In this document: positions 24,579 through 33,442 of the stretch, one piece after another
How the letters are laid out: each line of letters opens with the position of its first letter
Numbering within the stretch: position 1 is the stretch's first letter
Origin: an uncultured Paracoccaceae bacterium
Lineage (GTDB): Bacteria; Pseudomonadota; Alphaproteobacteria; Rhodobacterales; Rhodobacteraceae
Length of the DNA: 64,000 nucleotides
Assembly (NCBI GenBank): GCA_947492825.1
Contig: CANLNT010000001.1
Location: forward strand, 2,728,001-2,792,000
Direction of reading: 5' to 3'
Notes under the pieces: model-generated
Seen by the model: only the letters and a program-made list of their open reading frames with translations
Database searches by the model: none
Told to the model about the DNA's origin: nothing
Made by a program: the position numbers and the translations under genes

Positions 24579-26630
24579 CTAGTTCAGGTCGATTTTCTTG
24601 GCGCGTAGCTTGATATGCGTGCCAACCAGCTCAATCTCGCCAGAGCGTTTCATGATGAACCGTGATGCCCCGCAGCGCAGGTCGATTTCCTTGCCAACAT
24701 GCATGTAGCGGCCGCCGCCGACAGTTTCATACGACCCGTCACCCACCGTTTCGTTCTTTTGCGAACCCACGTTCATCTGCAAGCTTGTGCCAATTGCAAT
24801 CGTGCTGCTGGACCCGACCCGCGTGTTTGATTGGGTGCCGATCACCTCTGTCATGGATTGCGCGACCATCAATTTGTAATGGCCACGCCCAGCATCGGGT
24901 TTGCCGTGGATCGTCGTTTTGTAGGCGAGCTGCAACGGCCCGTCATCATAGGCCTCCATCGGTTTTGGCGCATGCACGCTGACATCCGGCACACCAATCG
25001 CGGTAACCGCATTGCCACCGATTTGAAAGTTATAGTCCTTGCCGATCTCGGAAAATTTGCTGTTGCCGATGGATTCCACTTCGCTGACATCAACGCGCTT
25101 GGCGCTGTTGTTCTGGATATGAACCTCGTGGTCCTTTTGCGCATGCAGATAGATGCGTTCGTCGCCACGTTCGTCTTCAAACGTGAATTCGTTGAACCCC
25201 TGCCCCTTGTGCGTATCGCTGCGAAATACAGACCGCGTTTTGTGTTCCGGCAACGGATAGGGGACGTCATTCTTGCCGTTGTAAACACAGCCCGTGACCA
25301 GCGGTTTGTCAGGATCGCCTTCAAGGAATTCGACCACGACCTCCATCCCGATGCGCGGGATCACCATGCCACCCCAGCCCTTTGACGCCCAGTTCTGACT
25401 GACCCGGCAGCGCATCGAATAGCGCTTGTCGAGATCCCAGTGGAAATGCACCAGAATCCGCCCGTATTCGTCGCAATCAATCTCGCCCTCACCCACCACC
25501 GTGGCGGTTTGCGGGCCCTGCACGACGGCGCGTTTCGTCTTGCGTTCGGGGCGCATCTGCGCGCCAGAGGGCATCAGCAGATAATCACCCTGATACATGG
25601 TGCCCGCATCATCGCCAGACCCATAGCCGCCCGAGGCATAGCTGTGCTGGGCAGACAGACAAAGTGACTTCCCTACACCGGGCACCTTGTCGCCCCTGAT
25701 GTCGATGATCTGGCCCGCGCGCAAGCTGGCGCAATCGCCCTGCGCCTGATGGCGTGGATCTTGACCGCGTTCCTGATCGACACGCAACCGGGCAACCTTT
25801 TTGCCAGTGCCCTGTTCAAGGTAGTCGCCGGGGTAGTCGTAACTTTCGATCTGCCCCTCTTCGTAGACCGCATCACCTGATCGCTCGGTTTCCATCGCCG
25901 CCGTTGGGGTTTTGAAGTTGTAGTCCGTCAGCCGGATTGCCCCGGTGGTCATGCGCCGTGCCGGGCGCATCTCCCAGAAATGTTCTTCATCTGCCCGGTG
26001 GCCCGTTGCGGTGCTGATGTATTTGCGCGATCCACCCGGCAAAGGTTCGTGGGCGGTGATATTGTCGGTTAGCACCAACGTGTGGCTGCCCATGTCATGG
26101 GCAAAATGAAAGCTGATACCAAAGCGTTCCATCATGCGCCGCGCAAAAGCCAGATCGCTTTCGCGATACTGCACTGTGTATTCAAGCACAGGATAATCAC
26201 CGGCCAGCCTGACCTCGAACGCTGGCTCACCCAGCCCGGTGTAGGGTGCAACCAATTCCTGCAAGATTTGCACCACGGTCATCTCGTGATAGATTTGTTG
26301 CTTGCGGCGCAGTCCGAGCATCCAGAACCAGGGCCGCAAGATCAGTTCGTACCGCCACCCGTTGTCGCCTGGCCCCAAAAGCTGTGCTTCGGTGACGATG
26401 CCGTCAAAGGGGATGTCCGGCAGATCAAATGACGTCAGGCTGACGGTGGCGTGCGTGCCAATCAGGGCGTCAAAATCCACGTCATTGCGATTGGAAATCG
26501 CCTCGACCCGATAACGGAAAAGGTCGTTCATGTGTTCTTCGCCGACAAAACGCACAAGGCTTAGCTTGTCGGGACCCAAAACAGTCGTCAGCACGCCCAT
26601 ACGGGCGTCCTGTTTGAAGGAAACATTCAT
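24579..26630 (-). CDS. vgrG: Type VI secretion system tip protein VgrG
   Basis: A 683-aa protein. The N-terminal gp27-like part has LSLVRFVGEEHMNDLFRY and RPWFWMLGLRRKQQIYHEMT. The gp5/OB-fold region has VVGEGEIDCDEYGRILVHFHW and RVSQNWASKGWGGMVIPRIGMEVVVEFLEGDP, followed by a C-terminal beta-helix. It forms the trimeric puncturing spike. ATG 26630 (MNVSFKQDARMGVLTTVLGP) fits the family start. There is no extra C-terminal toxin domain, so cargo must bind separately. No tssA-M genes are within the window. Confidence 0.92.
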   Translation of the reverse strand: MNVSFKQDARMGVLTTVLGPDKLSLVRFVGEEHMNDLFRYRVEAISNRNDVDFDALIGTHATVSLTSFDLPDIPFDGIVTEAQLLGPGDNGWRYELILRPWFWMLGLRRKQQIYHEMTVVQILQELVAPYTGLGEPAFEVRLAGDYPVLEYTVQYRESDLAFARRMMERFGISFHFAHDMGSHTLVLTDNITAHEPLPGGSRKYISTATGHRADEEHFWEMRPARRMTTGAIRLTDYNFKTPTAAMETERSGDAVYEEGQIESYDYPGDYLEQGTGKKVARLRVDQERGQDPRHQAQGDCASLRAGQIIDIRGDKVPGVGKSLCLSAQHSYASGGYGSGDDAGTMYQGDYLLMPSGAQMRPERKTKRAVVQGPQTATVVGEGEIDCDEYGRILVHFHWDLDKRYSMRCRVSQNWASKGWGGMVIPRIGMEVVVEFLEGDPDKPLVTGCVYNGKNDVPYPLPEHKTRSVFRSDTHKGQGFNEFTFEDERGDERIYLHAQKDHEVHIQNNSAKRVDVSEVESIGNSKFSEIGKDYNFQIGGNAVTAIGVPDVSVHAPKPMEAYDDGPLQLAYKTTIHGKPDAGRGHYKLMVAQSMTEVIGTQSNTRVGSSSTIAIGTSLQMNVGSQKNETVGDGSYETVGGGRYMHVGKEIDLRCGASRFIMKRSGEIELVGTHIKLRAKKIDLN

Positions 26631-26944
26631 CTGAAAATACTCGTTTTCGCCTCTCCAACTCAACTTTGAGGTTAGCCGTCAAGATTGTCAAATTTCAGGC
26701 AAATTGGGGTCAAATTTTGTGGGGATTTCATGATCTTGTTTGGTGTGGCACTGATTTGGATCAGCAAGCTGATGCGTGAGCTTTCCGTCATCCTCCCGCG
26801 GAATGCAGTTTCAGGCCCACGATCATCCAATAACTGATCTTTGGTCGATAAACCCCAATCACGACACCGGCGCGTGTCGTGACGTCGCCTGATGACGTCG
26901 CTTTCACCCTTGACGCTGGCTGCAGCGAAGGCGCACACATACGG
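26631..26944. other. Intergenic region upstream of vgrG and of the cobalamin riboswitch
   Basis: This divergent stretch must hold the vgrG promoter and the riboswitch promoter. Two TGACGTCGC repeats start at 26880 and 26893 and TTGACG lies at 26910, but no good -10 follows at 17-18 bp. I saw no gene here. Confidence 0.5.
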
Positions 26945-27135
26945 CGCACGGTTCCCCCGACAAAGGCCAAGCCTTGGGGGATGAAATGGGAATGCGACGG
27001 GGCCGATCCTGACACGGGAGACCCTTAACCGCAGCCGCCCCCGCGACTGTAAGCGGTAAGTGCCTTGTGACGACGCCACTGGGAAACCGGGAAGGCAACA
27101 AGGTGCAACGACCCGCAGCCAGGAGACCAGCCATG
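26945..27135 (+). promoter_or_regulatory. Cobalamin (AdoCbl) riboswitch aptamer upstream of hupE
   Basis: Conserved blocks appear in order: CCCCCGCGACTGT (27038-27050), GCCACTGGGAA (27075-27085), CCGGGAAGGC, and the B12 box GCCAGGAGACC (27118-27128). These are the core of the cobalamin riboswitch. Boundaries are approximate. The element lies in the leader of the HupE/UreJ-type gene, where B12 would repress a cobalt or nickel transporter. Confidence 0.92.
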
Positions 27136-27230
27136 CACGGCCCCGACATTGGGGACGGACTTGAAACAACGGACGGGGTGTTCCGTGGGGGTCTGATCCG
27201 GGCAGATAAACCGGACACTCCATGAAATCC

Positions 27231-27254
27231 CCCCTTTACGCGATCCAAAAGGGG
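27231..27254 (+). promoter_or_regulatory. Putative SD-sequestering hairpin of the riboswitch expression platform
   Basis: CCCCTTT at 27231-27237 can pair perfectly with AAAGGGG at 27248-27254, burying the hupE Shine-Dalgarno 6 nt before the ATG. A GGGGG run at 27187-27191 could pair with the C-run instead and free the SD. This is a pairing reading, not a fold calculation. Confidence 0.5.
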
Positions 27255-27260
27255 ACAGAC

Positions 27261-27905
27261 ATGAAAAAACTTCTTACCGCCGCGGGCCTCAGCCTTGCTG
27301 CCACACCAGCCTTGGCGCACCACCCACTGGGTGGGTTGCCAATGGAAACCTTCGCGCATGGGCTTTTGTCCGGCGTGGGCCACCCGCTTTTGGGCTTTGA
27401 CCATCTGTTCTTTGTGCTGGCGATGGGCATTGCAGCCACGTTCACAGCAGCCCGCTACACCGGGCCTGCCGCGTACATCGGTGCAATGCTGGCAGGCTGC
27501 GGCCTGATGTATGCAGGCGTTGCGATGCCGCTGGCAGAAACGGTGATCGTGATCTCGCTGCTGGCAATTGGCGGGTTGGTCCTTTCGGGCCGCGCAATTG
27601 GCGCAGGCGTGGCGATAGCCATCTTTGCTGTCTTTGGCCTTTTCCACGGTTCTGCTTTCGGCGGCTCCATCGCCGCACAAGAAGGCGGCGTTGGCGGTGC
27701 GGTCCTCGTGGGCTACTTTATCGGCCTCGCTGTTCTGCAATATGCAATGGCGATCCTGGCGGGCTGGGCCGTTCGCAAACTTGGCGCATCTGACGCGGCT
27801 GCAGTCAACGCCCGCCTCGCGGGTGCAATGGTCGCCGGCGTCGGCGTCTTCTTGGCACTCGAAATTGTCGAGGGTCCAATTGTTGCTGCCTTAACGGGCG
27901 CCTAA
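27261..27905 (+). CDS. hupE: HupE/UreJ-family metal transporter under B12 control
   Basis: A 214-aa membrane protein. After a signal peptide (MKKLLTAAGLSLAATPALAH) come His residues and the family motif GVGHPLLGFDHLFFVLAMG, then five to six membrane segments including AVFGLFHGSAFGG. HupE/UreJ proteins import nickel or cobalt. The riboswitch directly upstream makes cobalt the likely substrate here. The start MKKLL at 27261 has a strong AGGGGA SD; a longer frame from 27222 would begin inside the riboswitch platform. A terminator follows before cobW. Confidence 0.9.
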   Translation: MKKLLTAAGLSLAATPALAHHPLGGLPMETFAHGLLSGVGHPLLGFDHLFFVLAMGIAATFTAARYTGPAAYIGAMLAGCGLMYAGVAMPLAETVIVISLLAIGGLVLSGRAIGAGVAIAIFAVFGLFHGSAFGGSIAAQEGGVGGAVLVGYFIGLAVLQYAMAILAGWAVRKLGASDAAAVNARLAGAMVAGVGVFLALEIVEGPIVAALTGA

Positions 27906-27929
27906 ATTTTCGCCACCGTACCATGACGA

Positions 27930-27950
27930 GGGGGCCCGCGGCCCCCTTTT
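27930..27950 (+). terminator. Rho-independent terminator between hupE and cobW
   Basis: GGGGGCC, a 3-nt loop, GGCCCCC and TTTT form a strong terminator 25 bp after hupE. It should largely separate the B12-controlled hupE transcript from cobW. Confidence 0.8.
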
Positions 27951-27979
27951 CACGTCAACCAAACGACAGGACCGTCACC

Positions 27980-29047
27980 ATGCCCGCAAAAATCCCCGCT
28001 ACCGTTGTCACCGGCTTTCTGGGCGCTGGCAAAACCACGCTAATTCGCCACATGCTGCAAAACGCAAATGGTCGCCGCATCGCGCTGATCATCAATGAAT
28101 TCGGTGATCTAGGCGTCGATGGTGACATCCTTAAAGGCTGCGGCGACGAAACCTGCCGCGAAGAAGACGTGGTTGAACTGTCCAACGGCTGCATCTGCTG
28201 CACTGTTGCTGACGACTTCATACCGACCATGGAAAAGCTGCTCGCCCGCGAAGACGCACCCGACCACATCGTGATTGAAACCTCTGGCCTCGCCCTGCCG
28301 CAACCGCTGGTGCGCGCCTTCAATTGGCCCGGCATTTCAACAAAGGTGACCGTCGACGGCGTTGTCACCGTGGTTGACGGCAAGGCCGTAAATGACGGCC
28401 AATTTGCCCACAATCTTGCCGCCATCGACGCCCAGCGCGCGGCGGACGAAAACCTTGACCACGAAACACCTCTGTCAGAGCTTTTTGAAGATCAGATCGC
28501 CTGCGCCGACATGATCGTCGTCAACAAGACCGACCTTTTGACCGACGCCGAAATCGACAACCTGACAGGAAAGCTCAAATCGGACAGCCGGAACGGCGTG
28601 CAAGTTGTCCGCGCCGCGATGGGTGCGCTGCCCGTTGACGTGCTGCTGGGTCAGGGCGTTGGGGCTGAAACCGACCTCGCCGCCCGCCACGAGGTACACC
28701 ACCATCACCACCACGATGACGACCACCATGACGATCATCATCACGACCATGAACATGAACACGGTCATGACGAATTTGAATCCTTTGTCGTCACCCGCCC
28801 CGAAATCAACGACGCAAATGCCTTTGCCGAACAGGTGGCAGAAGTGATCCGCGCCCATAACATCCTGCGCCTCAAAGGTTTTGCCGCTGTCGCAGGCAAG
28901 CCCATGCGCCTGACCCTGCAAGCCGTCGGTCCGCGCGTAGACACCTATTTTGATGGTCCCCTGACCGGCCCGCGCCAGACACGGCTGGTCGTGATTGGCG
29001 AGGCCGGACTTGACCAAGATGCGATCACCGCTGCGCTTTCAGCATGA
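27980..29047 (+). CDS. cobW: CobW, GTP-dependent metal chaperone of the COG0523 family
   Basis: A 355-aa protein. The N-terminal G domain has Walker A GAGKTT (15-20), the metal motif CICC at 71-74, and NKTD. A His/Asp-rich insert (HHHHHHDDDHHDDHHH and following) lies before the C-terminal CobW_C domain. CobW is thought to deliver cobalt to CobN for late insertion. ATG 27980 (MPAKIPATVVTGFLG) matches the family. It overlaps the GNAT gene as ATGA and lies two genes upstream of cobN. Confidence 0.93.
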   Translation: MPAKIPATVVTGFLGAGKTTLIRHMLQNANGRRIALIINEFGDLGVDGDILKGCGDETCREEDVVELSNGCICCTVADDFIPTMEKLLAREDAPDHIVIETSGLALPQPLVRAFNWPGISTKVTVDGVVTVVDGKAVNDGQFAHNLAAIDAQRAADENLDHETPLSELFEDQIACADMIVVNKTDLLTDAEIDNLTGKLKSDSRNGVQVVRAAMGALPVDVLLGQGVGAETDLAARHEVHHHHHHDDDHHDDHHHDHEHEHGHDEFESFVVTRPEINDANAFAEQVAEVIRAHNILRLKGFAAVAGKPMRLTLQAVGPRVDTYFDGPLTGPRQTRLVVIGEAGLDQDAITAALSA

Positions 29048-29496
29048 TCATCGTTGAACCCGGCAATCCCCATGACCCACAGGCGACGGCGCTGCTGCAA
29101 GCCAGTCACGCGCTTATGAAATCCCTCTTTCCGCCAGAAGATAACTTCTATCTCGACATCAATGACCTCACCGCAGACCATATCCGCTTTTTTATTGCGC
29201 GCGAAGGCGAGACGATCTTTGGAACCGGGGCGCTCGCACTGAAAGACACTTACGGCGAGGTCAAGTCCATGTTCGTGTCAGAAACGGCGCGCGGTCGTGG
29301 AATTGCCGATGCCTTGCTGCGCCAGATCGAGGATGAGGCCCGCGCCAACGCCTTGCCCGTCCTCAAACTTGAAACCGGCAATGTGCTGCATGCCGCCCAC
29401 AAGCTCTACCGTCGCCAGGGCTTTGTCGATTGTGGTGTCTTCGGCGACTATTCCGCCGCCAAATCCTCGATCTTCATGGAAAAGCCGCTGACATGA
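29044..29496 (+). CDS. GNAT-family N-acetyltransferase between cobW and cobN
   Basis: 150 aa with the GNAT acetyl-CoA loop VSETARGRGIADALL, a preceding beta strand VKSMFV and the C-terminal HKLYRRQGFVDCGVFGDY segment. The substrate is unknown. It overlaps cobW by 4 bp and sits 82 bp before cobN, so it is transcribed with late cobalt-insertion genes. There is no direct link of the fold to B12 chemistry. A degraded repeat-like TTCTGGCCAAAAA follows its stop codon at 29512. Confidence 0.85.
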   Translation: MIIVEPGNPHDPQATALLQASHALMKSLFPPEDNFYLDINDLTADHIRFFIAREGETIFGTGALALKDTYGEVKSMFVSETARGRGIADALLRQIEDEARANALPVLKLETGNVLHAAHKLYRRQGFVDCGVFGDYSAAKSSIFMEKPLT

Positions 29497-29578
29497 CGCC
29501 GCTTGCTGCTTCTGGCCAAAAACGTGCGTGTGGGGGCCACTACGCAGGGGGCGGCGTGCCCAAACCGGGGCGTCACTG

Positions 29579-32500
29579 ATGCACCTGCTCGCCGCAACGC
29601 CGGGACAGATCGACGACGGCAAAGAACCCGTCGATCTGGGCCAAACCCCGGCCGACGTTATCTTCATTTCTGCCGCCGACACCGAACTGGCCGCACTGGC
29701 GGAGGCCCGCGCCGCGATGGACAGCCCGCCCTCGCTACGGCTGGCCAATATGATGCACCTTCAGCACCCGATGTCGGTTGACCTTCACCTTGACGATTGC
29801 GCCACCCAATCCCGTCTTGTGGTCGCGCGTGTCCTTGGTGGGATGGGCTACTGGACCTATGGCGTCACCCAATATGCCGCACGCCTGCGCGCCGCTGGTG
29901 TTCCGCTGGCCCTGCTGCCCGGTGATGACAAACCAGACCCCGATTTGCGTGGCCTCTCAACCGTCACTGATGCCGATTACGATGCGCTTTGGGCCTATCT
30001 GGTCGAAGGCGGTCCGCAAAATGCCACACAATTTGTCGCCTATTGTCACGCAATCATCAACAAGGCGGACAAACCGGCCGCCGCCAACCCGCTGTTACGC
30101 GCTGGTGTCTACTGGCCCGGTAGCGGTCTCGCCGATCTGACGACCGCGCAATCCGCATGGACCCCCGACGCCCCCGTTGTCCCGATCATCTTTTATCGTG
30201 CGCTTGTGCAAGGCGGCGGGCTAAACCCGATCAACCGCCTAACAAAATCTCTGTTGCGCGCTGGTCTCAACCCGCTGCCCATTTTCGTAGCCTCACTCAA
30301 AGATCCCGTTTCAACTGCCACGCTTGCACAGATTTTCGACCTTGCCCCACCAGAGGTCATTCTCAACTGCACCGCCTTCGCGGTCGGCTCTCCGCATGAC
30401 GGCGATGACAGCCCGGCCAACCCTCTTCTCGCCAATGACGCGCCGGTGTTTCAGGTCATCCTGTCCGGCAGCTCAGAAACCGCATGGGCTGAGAACCCGC
30501 AGGGCCTCTCTGCCCGCGACATTGCCATGAACGTCGCTCTGCCAGAGGTGGACGGCCGCATCTTGTCGCGCGCCGTCTCTTTCAAATCCGAAGCTTTCTT
30601 TGATGAGGCAACCCAATGCCCCATCGCCACCTATCAAGGCGTCGGCGATCGCATCGACTTTGTCACGCAACTGGCCAAAAACTGGGCCGCTTTGCGCCGC
30701 AAGCCCCCCAAGGACCGCAAAATCGCGCTGATCCTCGCCAACTACCCCAACAAGGACGGACGGCTCGCCAATGGGGTGGGTCTCGACACCCCAGCCGCCA
30801 CGGTTCATGTGATGAACCTCTTGGCCGGTGCGGGCTACACCACCACCCCACCCAAAAGCGCCCAATCTCTGATGGATCAGATGATGGCCGGACCCACCAA
30901 CTGGCTCACTGACCGTGCCGGCAAAGACGGCGGCGAAACCATGCCGCTGGACACCTACCTCACCCACTTCGCGGATCTGCCATGGTCCGCAAAGGAACAG
31001 CTGACCGACCGCTGGGGCGCACCGGAACAAGACCCCTTCTTCTGGCCAGAAATATCCCAGGGGGAGGCGCAGCCGGGGGACAGCGTCCCCCAACCCGGCC
31101 TGAAACTCTCGAACCACAGGTTCGGCAACGTGGTCGTCGGTTTGCAACCCGCGCGCGGCTACAACATTGACCCGACCGAGACCTATCATTCTCCCGACCT
31201 TGTCCCGCCGCATAACTACCTCGCCTTCTATCACTGGCTGCGGCACCACTGGGGGGCTGACGCCATCGTCCACATGGGCAAACACGGCAATCTGGAATGG
31301 CTGCCCGGCAAGGCGCTGGCGCTGGATGCCGCAAGCTGGCCGGAAATCGCCCTTGGCCCGACCCCACATGTCTACCCCTTCATCGTCAACGACCCCGGCG
31401 AAGGTACGCAGGCGAAACGCCGCGCCGCAGGTGTCATCGTCGATCACCTCACACCGCCGCTGACCCGCGCCGAAACCTATGGCCCTTTGCGCGACCTCGA
31501 AGCACTGGTGGACGAATATTATGAGGCCGCAGGCGTCGATCCCCGCCGCATCGACCACCTGCGCCGCGAAATCCTGTCCCTATCGGATGTTACCGGCCTT
31601 GCCAAAGACGCGGCCTTCACAGGCGATGAAGACACCGATCTTGCAAAACTCGACGCTTACTTATGCGAACTGAAAGAGGCGCAGATCAGGGATGGCCTGC
31701 ACATCTTCGGCCAATCCCCTACCGGCCAGCAGGAAACCGACCTCGCCATTGCACTCGCGCGCATCCCGCGCGGCGACGGCAAAGGGGCGAATGCCTCACT
31801 CCTGCGCGCCCTCGCCGCTGATCTCAAACTCACCCTCGACCCGCTCGACTGCGACATGGCCGCGCCTGCCCCGGAAAAGCCCGAGGCGCTTACAGGCGGC
31901 ACCTGGCGCACAAATGGCGATACGGTTGAACGACTCGAAAACCTGTCCCAAACGCTCATCCGGGACGGTGGGTGGGGCGTCTCGGGCGTCAGCCCGACAG
32001 CGTCCGCCCCCGTCCTCGACGAAATCCGCAGCCGCATCATCCCCACCATCGCCCAATGCGGCATTAACGAAGGCAGCAACCTGCTGACCGCCCTTGACGG
32101 CCGTGCCATCCGACCCGGCCCGTCCGGAGCACCGACCCGAGGCCGTCTTGACACCCTGCCCACCGGCAAAAATTTCTACTCCGTCGACAGCCGCGCCGTG
32201 CCCACCCCCACCGCTTGGGCGCTTGGTTGGAAATCCGCCAATCTGCTGATCGAAAAGCATCTGCAAGACCACGGCGACTGGCCGCGCAGCTTGCTGCTGA
32301 CAGCCTGGGGCACCGCCAACATGCGCACTGGTGGCGATGATATCGCGCAAGCGCTGGCGTTGATGGGATGCAAACCCACATGGGACGCTGCCAACCGCCG
32401 CGTCACGGGGTTCGAAGTCATCCCGCACACCACCCTCGGCCGTCCTCGTGTTGATGTCACCTTGCGCATCTCCGGCTTCTTCCGCGACGCCTTCCCGCAG

Positions 32501-33295
32501 CTCATCGCGCTGGTGGATTCCGCGGCCCGCAAAGTGCAATCGCTTGATGAACCCGCCGATCTCAACCCCGCTGCCGCCCGCGCGGCACAGGGCGAAAACC
32601 AATCTCGCGTTTTCGGCTCCAAACCCGGTGCCTACGGCGCGGGCCTGCAGGCGATGATCGACGAACAGCTCTGGGCCTCCAAGGCCGATCTGGCAGAGGC
32701 CTATTTGCAGTGGGGCTCTTACGCCTACAACGCCGGCGCAGAGGGAACCCAGAACCGCGCAGCCTTTGAAACCCGCTTGAAACAAACTGAAGCAATCGTC
32801 CAGAACCAGGACAACCGCGAACACGACATCCTCGATTCCGACGATTATTATCAGTTTGAGGGCGGTGCAGCGGCGGCGGTTTCAACCCTGCAGGGCACAG
32901 ATCGCCCGATCTACCACAACGACCATTCGCGCCCCGAACGCCCCGTGATCCGCACGCTGGATGATGAGATTGGCCGCGTCGTCCGGTCCCGCGTGGTGAA
33001 CCCCAAATGGATCGATGGCGTCAAACGCCACGGCTACAAAGGCGCGTTTGAAATGGCCGCGACTGTCGACTACCTGTTCGCCTTCGCGGCAACCACAGGG
33101 GCCGTGCACAACCATCACTTTGATCTGGTGGAAGAAGCCTATCTTGCCGATGACACAACCCGTGACTTCATCGCCGAGGTAAACGCCCCGGCGCTGCGTG
33201 ATATCGCAGCACGTCTGCAAGAAGCCATCGACCGCGACCTTTGGACGCCAAAATCCAATTCCGCCCGCGCCCGTATCGCGGGGCTTCTTGATTAG
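29579..33295 (+). CDS. cobN: Cobaltochelatase large subunit CobN, with a repeat-derived insert
   Basis: A 1238-aa protein, close to the usual CobN size. Landmarks are VEGGPQNATQFVAYCHAIIN, VVVGLQPARGYNIDPTETYHSPDLVPP split after GYN, FYHWLRHHWGADAIVHMGKHGNLEWLPGKA with the chelatase-type GKHG, and C-terminal DDYYQFEGGAAAAVSTLQG. CobN with CobS and CobT inserts cobalt into hydrogenobyrinic acid a,c-diamide using ATP. The start ATG 29579 gives MHLLAATPGQIDD, a family-like N-terminus. Around residue 490-512 the sequence FFWPEISQGEAQPGDSVPQP is encoded by the interspersed repeat; homologues as I recall them are shorter there. Confidence 0.95.
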   Translation: MHLLAATPGQIDDGKEPVDLGQTPADVIFISAADTELAALAEARAAMDSPPSLRLANMMHLQHPMSVDLHLDDCATQSRLVVARVLGGMGYWTYGVTQYAARLRAAGVPLALLPGDDKPDPDLRGLSTVTDADYDALWAYLVEGGPQNATQFVAYCHAIINKADKPAAANPLLRAGVYWPGSGLADLTTAQSAWTPDAPVVPIIFYRALVQGGGLNPINRLTKSLLRAGLNPLPIFVASLKDPVSTATLAQIFDLAPPEVILNCTAFAVGSPHDGDDSPANPLLANDAPVFQVILSGSSETAWAENPQGLSARDIAMNVALPEVDGRILSRAVSFKSEAFFDEATQCPIATYQGVGDRIDFVTQLAKNWAALRRKPPKDRKIALILANYPNKDGRLANGVGLDTPAATVHVMNLLAGAGYTTTPPKSAQSLMDQMMAGPTNWLTDRAGKDGGETMPLDTYLTHFADLPWSAKEQLTDRWGAPEQDPFFWPEISQGEAQPGDSVPQPGLKLSNHRFGNVVVGLQPARGYNIDPTETYHSPDLVPPHNYLAFYHWLRHHWGADAIVHMGKHGNLEWLPGKALALDAASWPEIALGPTPHVYPFIVNDPGEGTQAKRRAAGVIVDHLTPPLTRAETYGPLRDLEALVDEYYEAAGVDPRRIDHLRREILSLSDVTGLAKDAAFTGDEDTDLAKLDAYLCELKEAQIRDGLHIFGQSPTGQQETDLAIALARIPRGDGKGANASLLRALAADLKLTLDPLDCDMAAPAPEKPEALTGGTWRTNGDTVERLENLSQTLIRDGGWGVSGVSPTASAPVLDEIRSRIIPTIAQCGINEGSNLLTALDGRAIRPGPSGAPTRGRLDTLPTGKNFYSVDSRAVPTPTAWALGWKSANLLIEKHLQDHGDWPRSLLLTAWGTANMRTGGDDIAQALALMGCKPTWDAANRRVTGFEVIPHTTLGRPRVDVTLRISGFFRDAFPQLIALVDSAARKVQSLDEPADLNPAAARAAQGENQSRVFGSKPGAYGAGLQAMIDEQLWASKADLAEAYLQWGSYAYNAGAEGTQNRAAFETRLKQTEAIVQNQDNREHDILDSDDYYQFEGGAAAAVSTLQGTDRPIYHNDHSRPERPVIRTLDDEIGRVVRSRVVNPKWIDGVKRHGYKGAFEMAATVDYLFAFAATTGAVHNHHFDLVEEAYLADDTTRDFIAEVNAPALRDIAARLQEAIDRDLWTPKSNSARARIAGLLD
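31037..31091 (+). repeat. Interspersed repeat, copy A, inserted in frame in cobN
   Basis: The 33-nt unit TTCTTCTGGCCAGAAATA plus TCCCAGGGGGAGGCG aligns without gaps to copies B, C and D. It is followed by a hairpin GGGGGA-CAGCG-TCCCCC at 31075-31091. The frame stays open and encodes about 20 residues just before the conserved HRFGNVVVGLQPARGYN. Confidence 0.8.
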
Positions 33296-33363
33296 ATGCC
33301 AGCCGCCATCGCCGCGACGCCCAGGTAACTCAGGAATAACCCCAAAACCACAAACTTCATCAT
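33292..33363 (-). CDS. 23-aa single-span membrane peptide
   Basis: A frame MMKFVVLGLFLSYLGVAAMA plus AGI, preceded by GAGGGAG about 8 nt before the start. It is almost wholly one transmembrane segment. The stop overlaps the cobN stop on the other strand. It closely resembles the C-terminal 22 residues of the neighbouring peptide at 33443-33571 (10 identities, including F..Y.G.AA.A.G). Recurrence of the pattern argues that both are real. The function is unknown. Confidence 0.6.
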   Translation of the reverse strand: MMKFVVLGLFLSYLGVAAMAAGI

Positions 33364-33442
33364 GTCCCACACTCCCTCTTGGGCAGCGGGATAGGCCGGT
33401 CACACAGCTTAGATCAGGGGAATAGTTTGCCCGTAGGCCCCG

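Noticed and set aside
26880-26901. Pair of TGACGTCGC repeats as a defined operator
   Set aside because: Only two short copies and no known regulator with this site, so it is mentioned but not called.
28475-29017. Met/Val-rich minus-strand frame inside cobW
   Set aside because: Antisense of the CobW His-rich insert.
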